Positions 7,003 to 14,166 of a stretch of DNA of 14,166 nt are shown here, in pieces. The position numbers were made by a program, and so were the translations under genes. Source of the DNA: Clostridia bacterium (GTDB lineage: Bacteria > Bacillota > Clostridia > Christensenellales > Pumilibacteraceae); NCBI GenBank assembly GCA_900762945.1, contig CAAFIN010000062.1, forward strand, positions 1 to 14,166, written 5' to 3'. Every line of letters begins with the position of its first letter. Within the stretch, counting starts at the first letter, position 1. A model generated the notes under the pieces. The model was not told the origin of the DNA and did not search any database. It saw only the letters and a program-made list of their open reading frames with translations.

Positions 7003-8499
7003 TTACATTCTATCGAGTCTTCTCGCGTCGTTGTCGAGCGATTCCTGCATGGTTGGTTTATAAGCCGTAAGAGCGGCTTTTACGTCCACCCACTGACCGC
7101 CCTTTGCTTCCCAGAACGAGCCGTACTCGCCGGTGCGCATATACGTGTTGAGGTTGGTCTGCCACGTGTCGGTGAAGGTGTAGGACGCGGCGCGGTATTT
7201 CGCGGTGATTTTATCGGTCGCGCTCGTACCGTTTACGCAATCGATCCATACTCCGCGGTTGGTCGGATTTTTACCGCCGATAAGACCTTTACTGTCGGTA
7301 GCGTACTCTTCCGCAAGGCTTTTGAGGTTGGGAATACACTGTCCGCTGCGATACTGGTTACGCTGCGAGCCGCTGTCGGCGGAAAGGTATTTGACGAGTT
7401 CGAGCGCGGCGTCTTTGTACTTGCAATTGCGCGAAATCGCGTAGCACATACCGCCCATATAAGCCGTGGAAACCGAGCCTTCCGCGTCGCCGCAAAGCAC
7501 GGGAAGAATATTCCACGTAAAGCGTTTTGCGTTGGTATCCACGTCGATTTCTTTCCAGTAGGTTTTCTGTTTCCACGGACCTGCATAGAAGAAGATCGCT
7601 CTTCCTTGCTTAAAGAGGTTTTCGGCGTTCTGCGAACTCGTGCCGGCGGAAGGCAGGATCCCCTCTTTGTAGAGATTCTGCATAAAACTGATCGCGCCTA
7701 CGAAGTTATCCGAATCGATAGCCGCGGTTCTGCCGCTGTCGTCGGTGAAGAAGTTGGCGTTATTCGAGTAAACCGCGCTTTCCATATCGTAACCGGAACA
7801 TACGTATTCTGCTTCCGTGCCGGTTTTGAGTTGGGTTTTAAGTTTTTTGCCGAGGTCGATAAACTCGCTGAAAGTCATCGGATTTTTGGGATCGGTGACG
7901 CGGCCGAGATCGATCTTGTCGTTCTCTGCGGCGGTTGCGTTATACGCGTTAGCCGATTTTATGAGTAGATCCTCGTTGTAGCAAAGCGCGTACGGTCCCT
8001 GATCTTTGGGAAGTCCGTAAAGCGCGGCGGAGTCCGTTTTGCCGACTTTTTTGGACGAGTGATCGAAGTAATAAACTTCGTATGCGTTCTCGTAAAGATC
8101 GTTAAGCACCGCATCGTCCACGTGCGAGCGGATATTTGCGAGTTTTCCGCTTGCCGCGTAAGAGGTGAACATTGCGTTGGAAAGCATGAATACGTCGGGA
8201 AGGTTGTTACCTTTGCCGTCGAGCGCGCTGTTATACGACTGACTGTCCGTATCCCAGTGTACGGAAACGACAATATTCTGATGTTCGGAGTTGAACGTGT
8301 TGATATAGTTGCGGTAGTTTACCTCTTCCGTTCCCTCGTCTCTGCCCCAGAATTCGATTTGAACGAGGTCATTGTTTTTTAGCGATTCCCACTCTTTGCC
8401 CGTACCCTCGTCGACGTTTGAATTGCCGCCGCAACCGGTGAGAGTTGCGAAAGTCATGAGCCCTGCGACCAAAAGTGCTACAAACTTATTCGTTTTCAT
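7003..8499 (-). CDS. Sugar ABC transporter substrate-binding lipoprotein (family 1)
   Basis: A 498-residue extracellular binding protein for the two permeases downstream. The signal peptide ends in LTGC, so Cys23 is the predicted lipid anchor. The mature start fits family 1 solute-binding proteins: VQIEFWGRDEG (46-56) forms the first strand, followed by YINTFNSEHQNIVVSVHW (65-82), then LPDVFMLSN (100-108). Aromatic residues are plentiful, as expected for stacking against sugar rings. At nearly 500 residues it is longer than monosaccharide binders and nearer to oligosaccharide binders. The ATG at 8499 follows AGGAGG (8508-8513) at eight bases. The gap to the GH43 gene is only 17 bases, so it is in the same operon. 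It captures products released outside the cell; which sugar cannot be read from sequence. Confidence 0.9.
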   Translation of the reverse strand: MKTNKFVALLVAGLMTFATLTGCGGNSNVDEGTGKEWESLKNNDLVQIEFWGRDEGTEEVNYRNYINTFNSEHQNIVVSVHWDTDSQSYNSALDGKGNNLPDVFMLSNAMFTSYAASGKLANIRSHVDDAVLNDLYENAYEVYYFDHSSKKVGKTDSAALYGLPKDQGPYALCYNEDLLIKSANAYNATAAENDKIDLGRVTDPKNPMTFSEFIDLGKKLKTQLKTGTEAEYVCSGYDMESAVYSNNANFFTDDSGRTAAIDSDNFVGAISFMQNLYKEGILPSAGTSSQNAENLFKQGRAIFFYAGPWKQKTYWKEIDVDTNAKRFTWNILPVLCGDAEGSVSTAYMGGMCYAISRNCKYKDAALELVKYLSADSGSQRNQYRSGQCIPNLKSLAEEYATDSKGLIGGKNPTNRGVWIDCVNGTSATDKITAKYRAASYTFTDTWQTNLNTYMRTGEYGSFWEAKGGQWVDVKAALTAYKPTMQESLDNDARRLDRM

Positions 8500-8516
8500 A
8501 ATTAAATCCTCCTGTC

Positions 8517-11129
8517 TTAAAGTATCCGATACGAATAATCGGAGTAAATAAACATTGCGCCTTTTTCACTGTAAAGACCTATATATCCGCTAAGGTACGC
8601 CTCCGGATCAAAGCAGGACACTACTACGCTGTCGTTCATCGAAATCGTGATGTTACCGTTCTCGGCGCGGACGGTGATTTTAACGACCGCTCCGCCGCGA
8701 AGCGACGCCGTGGGACGACCGAAGAAAAGTTTTTCGCTTTTGGCGTGTCCGTCTTTGGTAAGCGTTACTGCGTTTTCGTTTATATCGAGATAGTAGCCGC
8801 GCCAGTTGAGTTGCTGAGCCTTGGCGGTGGCGTAACCGAAGTCGTTCATACGGAACATTATACCGCCTCTGCCGCTTTGCACGACGGAAACGTTGACGCT
8901 CATTTCAAAGTTGGCCGCGCCCTTATCGCCGGTAAGGAACAACGTCTTGTCGTCGGTCGGGTTAAGAATAAGTCCGTTTTGCGAATAACTTGCGTTTTTA
9001 CCCATTTTACGGACGAACGGCGAATCGGCGGCAGCGTCCGATTTGAGCGTACTCGATACGTTTTTACCCTTGCCGCCCTTTACCGTCGAAAAGTTGGCTA
9101 CCGCGAGCGTGCCGTCGTAAACGCGGATTTTGAGCGTATGAAGTCCGGCTCCGCAATCGAAACTGCCAATCGAAAGGTTGACGTAATCGGAATCGCCGAA
9201 CGCCGCCGCGGCGGGAACTACGAACTTATTTATCGTTTCGTTATCGACGATAATCTCGAACGTGCAACCCGCGCTCTCCTTGCCGATAAGGGCGTTGAGC
9301 GCGTACGTATCGGCAGCGGGCGCGTTGACGAGGTATTTCACCCAGTCACCTCGGCTAAGTACCGTTGCGGTTACGGGTACGTTGCCCGTTTTTTCGGTAG
9401 AAATCGACCTTGCGATTTTCGCGCCGGCAACCGATTTTGTGGTTTCTTTCTCGCCCTGACGAACGCCGTTGGCGTCGACTTTGCCCTTCGAGAGCGAGAA
9501 TCCGCGATTTTCACCTTTGAGGTAGGCAAACGCCGGGAACGAACCTGTAAGATCTTTTACCGCGTCGAAGTCGGACGTTCCGAAAGCGTCGTTCGTGAAC
9601 ATAAGCGAAGTGCCTCGCGCGCCCGCGCCGTAACCGATTTTGCCCGCGCCGAGCGAAACGGAAGTTTTTGCGGCAAGCACGTTGTCGAAATAGATTTCCG
9701 CTTTGCTTGCGCCGTTTATAACCTTTACGGTGTGGATAGCGTCGGGATTAGTCGAGGTCGGAACGACTCCGTGAGCAAGCGACTCGCTACCTTTTTTTAC
9801 GGTAAGGTTTGCGCCGTCGATCGCAACGGTCGATCCGCCCGCGACGATTTCAGCCGCGCCGTTCGTAAGACGGAAAGAAATTTCGGCGGTGAAAACTTTT
9901 CCGGTCGACTCCGCGCTTTTGCCGTCCGCAAGGTCGGTAGCCGAAGCCGAATAGTCGGGCATTTCGGGTTTGGTGCGGGTGTAGTTGCCGAGTCCGTTGG
10001 TAAGAAGGTAACCTTCGTTGGTGAAGTACTGCGTTACGTTGAACTTGCGCGTTCCGCCCGTGTTGTCGTTTTCGTTGCGGTAGTTGATTCTGCCCGCGTT
10101 GTGGTATGCGGTGTAAATGCTGTCGAGGTTGGGGCCGACGACGTTTGAACTGTGTCCCAAGCCGCGATAGTCGGTAACCGCGGTATTGCCCGTTTTGCTT
10201 GCGTACCCGGGAACGGCGGGATTGTCGATACCGGTAGACACGAGCGTGACGTTGTCCCACGGCGAGTTGAGGTTTTCCGTTTCGCCGAACACGATAGCGT
10301 TCTTTGCATACGAATAGCCTACCCGATACTGCGGCGCGTCCACGTGGTTTGCCGCGTAGGTAAGATATTCGTAACCGTTACGGGAGAACACTCCCGGACC
10401 TTCCGTCCATCCGTTTTCGTACGCGTCGTCGATTACGTGATAAGCGGTCGGATCGATGACTACTTTCGGCTGTCCGTTCTCTTCGATAAAGTCGATCTCG
10501 AACCAGCAAACGCGATTGGAATACACGTTTTCGGCGGACAGAAAATACAGTTTTCCGTCGGCGGCAAGGTGGAACGATCCGTCGATACCCATTCCGAGGT
10601 TTTCGGAAATTTTGGTATAAGGTCCCTGCGGCTTATCCGAGCGGAAGAAGTAATGCCCTTCGCCTCTGCGCGACTCGCACATATAGAACCAGCCTTTGTA
10701 GTAAACCACCTCGGGCGCGAACGCTATGTACGATTCCGAGGTTGCGTCGTTCGGTCTGGAAGGCGTATATGCCCAGCCTTCCCACTGCCAGTCGACGAGG
10801 TTTTCGGACGACCAGCACGGAATTTTTCCGGAAGTCTTCTTGTTTCCGTTGAGCGAAGTATAAAGATAATACCTGCCGTCAAACCGGAACACGAACGGAT
10901 CGCCGATGTCGTAAACGTCGCCGTCGCCGTCGTAAAACTCGATGTAGTTGTTGTAATAGCCGTAATCGTCCGCGTTTATCGTATAGGCGATTTCGTTAGC
11001 GTCGGTGGGCGTGCGCGTTGCGGAATCGTACGGCGGCATGGGCTTTCCGCCGCACCCGAACATCGCCGCCGCGCCCGTTACGAGACAGAGCGCGGACGCC
11101 GCGATTTTCGTAAATTTGTTTGTCTTCAT
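8517..11129 (-). CDS. Surface lipoprotein GH43-type glycosidase with three C-terminal beta-sandwich regions
   Basis: An 870-residue lipoprotein (lipobox MFGC, Cys26). Residues about 70-395 form a GH43-like five-bladed propeller with the expected inverting-enzyme residues: Asp77 in IGDPFVF (base), Asp183 in GIDGSF (pKa modulator), Glu243 in TEGP (acid), and His326 in GHSSN. APEVVYY (138-144) marks another blade. Family members are mainly arabinofuranosidases and xylosidases, with some galactanases. Three further regions follow: a LamG/concanavalin-like sandwich (about 405-515), a CBM6-like module (about 580-685, with GDWVKYLVNAPAADTYALNA) and another concanavalin-like sandwich (about 715-870). 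They probably bind polysaccharide. The ATG at 11129 was chosen over an in-frame start at 11201 because GGAG lies six bases before it and a signal peptide follows directly. It lies 38 bases after the repeat-protein gene. Propeller is firm; subfamily, linkage and module names are inference. Confidence 0.85.
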   Translation of the reverse strand: MKTNKFTKIAASALCLVTGAAAMFGCGGKPMPPYDSATRTPTDANEIAYTINADDYGYYNNYIEFYDGDGDVYDIGDPFVFRFDGRYYLYTSLNGNKKTSGKIPCWSSENLVDWQWEGWAYTPSRPNDATSESYIAFAPEVVYYKGWFYMCESRRGEGHYFFRSDKPQGPYTKISENLGMGIDGSFHLAADGKLYFLSAENVYSNRVCWFEIDFIEENGQPKVVIDPTAYHVIDDAYENGWTEGPGVFSRNGYEYLTYAANHVDAPQYRVGYSYAKNAIVFGETENLNSPWDNVTLVSTGIDNPAVPGYASKTGNTAVTDYRGLGHSSNVVGPNLDSIYTAYHNAGRINYRNENDNTGGTRKFNVTQYFTNEGYLLTNGLGNYTRTKPEMPDYSASATDLADGKSAESTGKVFTAEISFRLTNGAAEIVAGGSTVAIDGANLTVKKGSESLAHGVVPTSTNPDAIHTVKVINGASKAEIYFDNVLAAKTSVSLGAGKIGYGAGARGTSLMFTNDAFGTSDFDAVKDLTGSFPAFAYLKGENRGFSLSKGKVDANGVRQGEKETTKSVAGAKIARSISTEKTGNVPVTATVLSRGDWVKYLVNAPAADTYALNALIGKESAGCTFEIIVDNETINKFVVPAAAAFGDSDYVNLSIGSFDCGAGLHTLKIRVYDGTLAVANFSTVKGGKGKNVSSTLKSDAAADSPFVRKMGKNASYSQNGLILNPTDDKTLFLTGDKGAANFEMSVNVSVVQSGRGGIMFRMNDFGYATAKAQQLNWRGYYLDINENAVTLTKDGHAKSEKLFFGRPTASLRGGAVVKITVRAENGNITISMNDSVVVSCFDPEAYLSGYIGLYSEKGAMFIYSDYSYRIL

Positions 11130-11135
11130 TCTTTT

Positions 11136-11139
11136 CTCC
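11136..11139 (-). promoter_or_regulatory. Ribosome binding site deciding the GH43 start
   Basis: GGAG is followed by AAAAGA and the ATG at 11129. The site lies in the 38-base gap after the repeat-protein gene. It supports a start at the lipoprotein signal peptide rather than the longer frame from 11201, which would overlap the upstream gene. Confidence 0.65.
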
Positions 11140-11167
11140 GTAATGAATTGTCTTGCCGTTGAAGTTC

Positions 11168-14142
11168 TTATACTCCGATTGCGTTGCCTGTTTTGTCGCA
11201 AAGTCCGCAGGAAGATGGGTCTGTTCCGCCGCTATTATCGTCCAACAGTCCGATAATACTGCCGGTGGAAATCGTTCCGGTCGTCGGCGGTTTATTCGTC
11301 TTGCCGACAAGATCGTACGTACTTGCCGCCTTATTGTTGATAAGAGCGTCTTTGTAGCAATAACTCGTCTTTACAATTCCCCTGTTACCGCCGACGATAC
11401 CGCCCGTTCCGGTTTTACCGGTGATATTTCCGAAGTTTTTGCAATCTTCGATAAGCGAATCATTTGGTTTGCGGAACAATCCTACAATTCCGCCGGCATA
11501 TTCGCCTTTCGAGGTTACATTGCCATAATTTACGCAATTGCTGATAGTCACCTTAATGTTGTCAGTTCCGCCGGTGATTCCTCCGGCAAGCGCAACTCCC
11601 GTAGCATTGCACGTAATCGTTGCGTAGTTGACACAATTCGAAACCGTAACACTGCCGGTACCGAGTTTAATGTCTCCCGCGATTCCGCCCACGTCCGATC
11701 CTCCGCCGGTGACCGATCCTTTCGTCGTTACGCCGGATATCGTGCTTCCTCCCTGAATCTGTCCGGCAAGGATTCCGTCTACGCCTTGCTTACCGGTTAC
11801 AACGCCTTCGACGGTAAGATTTCTTACCGTTGCCTTAATCGCGCCGAACAAGCCGAGGTAACTTGTGCCTTCAACTCTCATTCCTGTAATCGCATGCGAT
11901 TTTCCGTCGAACGTTCCGGTAAACAACGTTCCGGACGTTCCGATAGGCGTCCACGCCTTGTCGTTGAGGTTTATGTCTGCGGTGAGCGCGAAAACCTTAT
12001 TTGTATACTTTTCGTTGCCGTACGAAGCCGAAAGAAGTTTAAGATCGGCTCCGCTGCCGATAAGGAACGGTTTTTCGGTCGTTCCTTCGCCGCCAAGCGA
12101 TTCGGAAACGGTTGCGCCGTCCCAGCCGTAATGCGCGGTAAGGGTTAAGTTTGCGGATGCTACGGTTTCGGCGGTGACTTTCTTGTCGCCGTCGAACCAG
12201 CCGATAAATACGTCGCCGTTGAGAGGCGCGGTTACGGACGCAGGAAGATTCGATCCGATAGCCGTACCCTTATCTATCGTAAACACAGTCGCGGTAACTC
12301 CGCTGCCGCCTTTTGCGTCGAGCGTTACGGTTACCACTTCCACCCACTGAGCGGTGATAGTTGCTGTCGAGGTCTTGAAGGTGGTTTCCGCCGTTACGTC
12401 GTTGCCGCCGTTGTCTTTCCATCCGTTGAGACGGTAGCCGTCGCGGGTGGGGGCAGGAAGTTGCGATCCGATAGCGGTACCGACGTCAAGAACGATGGTT
12501 TCGTCCGAAGTTACGCCGTCGGCGTATTTAACAGTGATGACCGTATGAGTCGGAGCGGATTCCCACTTCGCTATAAGAGTTACGTTTGCGGTAAAGGTCG
12601 ACTCGGTAGTAACCTGCGTATCGCCGTCGAACCAGCCGAGGAACGCGTATTCGGAGCGGGTCGGCACGGGAAGTTCGCCGATTGCCGCGCCCTTATCGAT
12701 AAGGCGGGTAGTTTCCGTTACCTCTCCTTCGTTCGGATCGAAGGTAACGGTTACTTTCTGTTCCCACCCGGCGGTAAGAGTTGCGCTTTCGGAATAGGTC
12801 GTATCGTCGTTCGCTTTCGTATCGCCGTTATACCAGCCGAGGAAAGTGTAGCCCGCGCGGGTCGGAACGGGAAGCGACTCGCCGAGAGTTGCGCCCTTAT
12901 CGATTATGTATTCGGTTTTTCCGAGCGCGTCGCCGCCGTTTACGTTAAGCGTAACGGTAACCTGCTCTGCCCACTTCGCAACGAGCGTTTTGTTCATAAC
13001 GTTCGCACCGATAACGGTTTCCGCGGTGACTGCGGTGTTGCCGTCGAACCAGCCAAGGAATCGGGAACCGGTTTTCGTTACTTCGGGAAGCGTACCGAGC
13101 GCCGAGCCTGCGGCTACGGTGCGTGTCGCGTCGCCGGTAAGAATACCGCCGTCCGCGTTAAACGTGATAACTGCTTTGCTGTCCTCTACTTTGAGGTTGG
13201 AGAACGAGGAAGTGTTTGCGGTTGCGACGCCGACTCCCGAATACTTGCCGGTAACGGCTTTGTTTACGGTATAAAGAAGGTTTCCGTTGACGAAAAAGTA
13301 CGTTTTGTCCGCCGTCGCGGCAACGCTTACGGTGAACGTAAACGGCTCGCCGCTCGTCTTGTACGCATTGTAACCGGTATGGTACGACGTGTCTTTAAGC
13401 GCGCCGAGATAGTAACGGGTCGAGAACGCCGCTCCGAGGAATTTGTAACTTCCGTCGGTGTATTCGTAAAGTTGAATCGCTCCGTTGGTATTATTCTTGA
13501 CGTTGGTGCCGTCGGTACCGAGAATAATTACCCGATACTGCGCGACTTTTACGTCGGACGAGCCTATATACAAATAGGTATTGCCGTAAGTTGTTCCGTA
13601 CGCTGGAAGCGTGATATCCACCGAGAAAGTCTTGCCGACTACGAGTTCGTAACCGTCCACAAAAGTTTCTCCTCTGCCGGTGATGTTTCCGTTTTCGTCC
13701 TCGCTCCACTCGCCGCTGCTGAACTTCGAGTAGGTCGCTTTTCCGTAAAGGGTGAGCGTTTTGATCGCTCCGTCGCCCGTGGCGGTTGCCACGCTTATGT
13801 TTCTCTCGTCAACCGGTTGAGTACATTCCGCGTCGTAGTACCACGTGCCGTCGTACGTATGGAAAAGGTGGCGTTCGGGTTTCGGAAGCGTAATATACTT
13901 GCCCTCGTACCAGTTTTCGATTGCCGCGTGGGCGTAACCGCCCTCGCCGCCGTCAAACACTATATTATAATGCTGAACCGTCGGATCGTCCCATTCGGCG
14001 AACGCGGAAATTCTCCACGTATCCGAAGTAAACGTCGTCGTCTCGGTAAGTTCTTTTAAGGTTGCGCCGTCGTAGTAGAACCAGCCGAGGAAAGTAAGTC
14101 CTTCGCGGGTGGGTACGGGAAGAGTTCCCACCGTATCGCCCC
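11168..14142 (-). CDS. Secreted surface repeat protein: Listeria-Bacteroides repeats, LamG-like domain, GLUG region (5'-partial)
   Basis: At least 987 residues; the start is missing. Numbering from the valine codon at 14131: 1-47 is the end of one Listeria-Bacteroides (InlB B, Flg_new) repeat (LPVPTREG, then FLGWF); 53-135 is a divergent second one; 136-317 is a LamG/concanavalin-like beta-sandwich (VDGYELVVGKTFSVDITLP to SSFSNLKVE); 319-669 holds five more repeats, each ending in a K/Q/G-W or H-Y strand; 676-965 is a beta-helical GLUG region (AGGITGG, GGIVG, SNCVNY). Such proteins are exported and sit on surfaces, often in adhesion or glycan binding. There is no LPXTG motif or membrane helix at the C-terminus, which ends in a CGLC pair and TGNAIGV. 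Any lipobox or signal peptide would be in the missing part. The GTG at 14129-14131 lies inside a repeat (DTVGTLPVPTREG) and is not a true start. Being first in the visible operon suggests glycan capture or attachment to fibres; no catalytic site was recognised. Confidence 0.82.
11357..11869 (-). repeat. GLUG-type repeats, coding
   Basis: Residues about 755-925 of the repeat protein contain five loose copies of a 25-30 residue unit built on GGIxG followed by VxxCxNYGxIT. Examples are LFGAIKATVRNLTVEG, VGGIAGD with SNCVNYATIT, AGGITGG with SNCVNYGNVT, AGGIVGL with EDCKNFGNIT, and GGIVGGN. This spacing suits one beta-helix rung per unit. Confidence 0.7.
12125..13177 (-). repeat. Five tandem Listeria-Bacteroides repeats, coding
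   Basis: Residues about 319-669 of the repeat protein are five units of 67-74 residues. Each runs VTVTLNxNGG, xIDKGTAIG, LPxPTRxGYxFLGW, then xxTLTAxW. The GW tryptophans fall at residues 361, 433, 500, 571 and 645. At DNA level the GW segment is nearly identical between copies (plus strand AACCAGCCGAGGAA or close, near 12635, 12834, 13049), and again in the truncated copy at about 14081. Confidence 0.82.
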
Positions 14143-14166
14143 AGATCGGAAGAGCGTCGTGTAGGG
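14143..14166. other. Illumina sequencing adapter remnant, not genomic
   Basis: The final 24 bases start AGATCGGAAGAGCGTCGTGT and continue AGGG. This is the standard Illumina TruSeq universal adapter (reverse complement of the read 1 primer end, which finishes GACGCTCTTCCGATCT). It is a library artefact left on the contig end. The genomic sequence stops at about 14142, inside the repeat protein gene. Confidence 0.97.

Noticed and set aside
8745..10148. Long open frame on the plus strand (467 codons) opposite the GH43 gene, with another at 10152-11162
   Set aside because: Both are Arg-, Val- and Phe-rich translations with no known motif, lying opposite a gene with identified catalytic residues. 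They reflect rarity of TTA, CTA and TCA codons in the real gene.
8460..11129. Shared MKTNKF start of the GH43 and binding lipoproteins as evidence of duplication
   Set aside because: The likeness stops after six residues, and the codons differ. It is more likely a common form of lipoprotein signal peptide start in this organism.
11130..11167. Possible promoter or terminator between the repeat protein and GH43 genes
   Set aside because: The 38-base gap contains a ribosome binding site but no hairpin with a T run and no -35/-10 pair, so read-through transcription is simplest.
12125..13177. Tandem repeats as a CRISPR array or mobile element
   Set aside because: The repeats are about 210 bases long, diverged, in frame, and encode Listeria-Bacteroides protein units. 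There are no short identical repeats with unique spacers and no transposase.
12461..14059. Long open frame on the plus strand (532 codons) opposite the repeat protein
   Set aside because: It is a by-product of codon choice and repeats in the minus-strand gene. It has no ribosome binding site and no recognisable domain, while the minus-strand frame has clear repeat families.
14129..14131. GTG as a translation start for the repeat protein
   Set aside because: The frame continues upstream into the adapter, and the codon is the Val of a conserved repeat position. There is no ribosome binding site.

Overview
The window looks like one end of a contig from an uncultured, probably gut or rumen, Gram-positive anaerobe of the class Clostridia. 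That placement is inference from gene content: strong GGAGG-type ribosome binding sites, several lipoproteins, a CUT1 sugar ABC transporter without its own ATPase gene, and surface repeats of the Listeria-Bacteroides and GLUG types. No rRNA, tRNA, CRISPR array, insertion sequence or phage gene is visible. All nine genes are on the minus strand, so transcription runs from high to low coordinates.

In order of transcription the window holds: (1) a large secreted repeat protein, cut at its 5' end by the contig edge (11168 to about 14142); (2) a GH43-type lipoprotein glycosidase with three extra C-terminal beta-sandwich regions (8517-11129); (3) a sugar-binding lipoprotein (7003-8499) and (4, 5) two permeases (5998-6987, 5083-5988); (6) a cytosolic GH2 enzyme (3296-5083); (7) a cytosolic clan GH-A enzyme (2175-3293); (8) a lipoprotein SGNH esterase of CE2 type (964-2178). 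Gaps are 0 to 38 bases and two junctions overlap (TGATG at 5083, ATGA at 2175-2178), so these eight genes read as one operon. It ends at a hairpin terminator (914-943). Behind it, from its own promoter, comes (9) a regulator with a periplasmic-binding-protein fold that runs off the left edge.

The genes fit a Gram-positive polysaccharide utilisation locus. At the cell surface, the repeat protein may bind glycan or surface, the GH43 enzyme trims side chains or ends, and the esterase removes acetyl groups. The binding protein and permeases import the oligosaccharides, powered by an ATPase encoded elsewhere. The GH2 and GH-A enzymes finish them in the cytosol. An acetylated hemicellulose such as (arabino)xylan is the best guess, but the substrate cannot be fixed from sequence.

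The last 24 bases (14143-14166) match an Illumina adapter and are not genomic. The contig therefore ends inside a repeat of the surface protein, and the apparent GTG start there is an internal valine codon.
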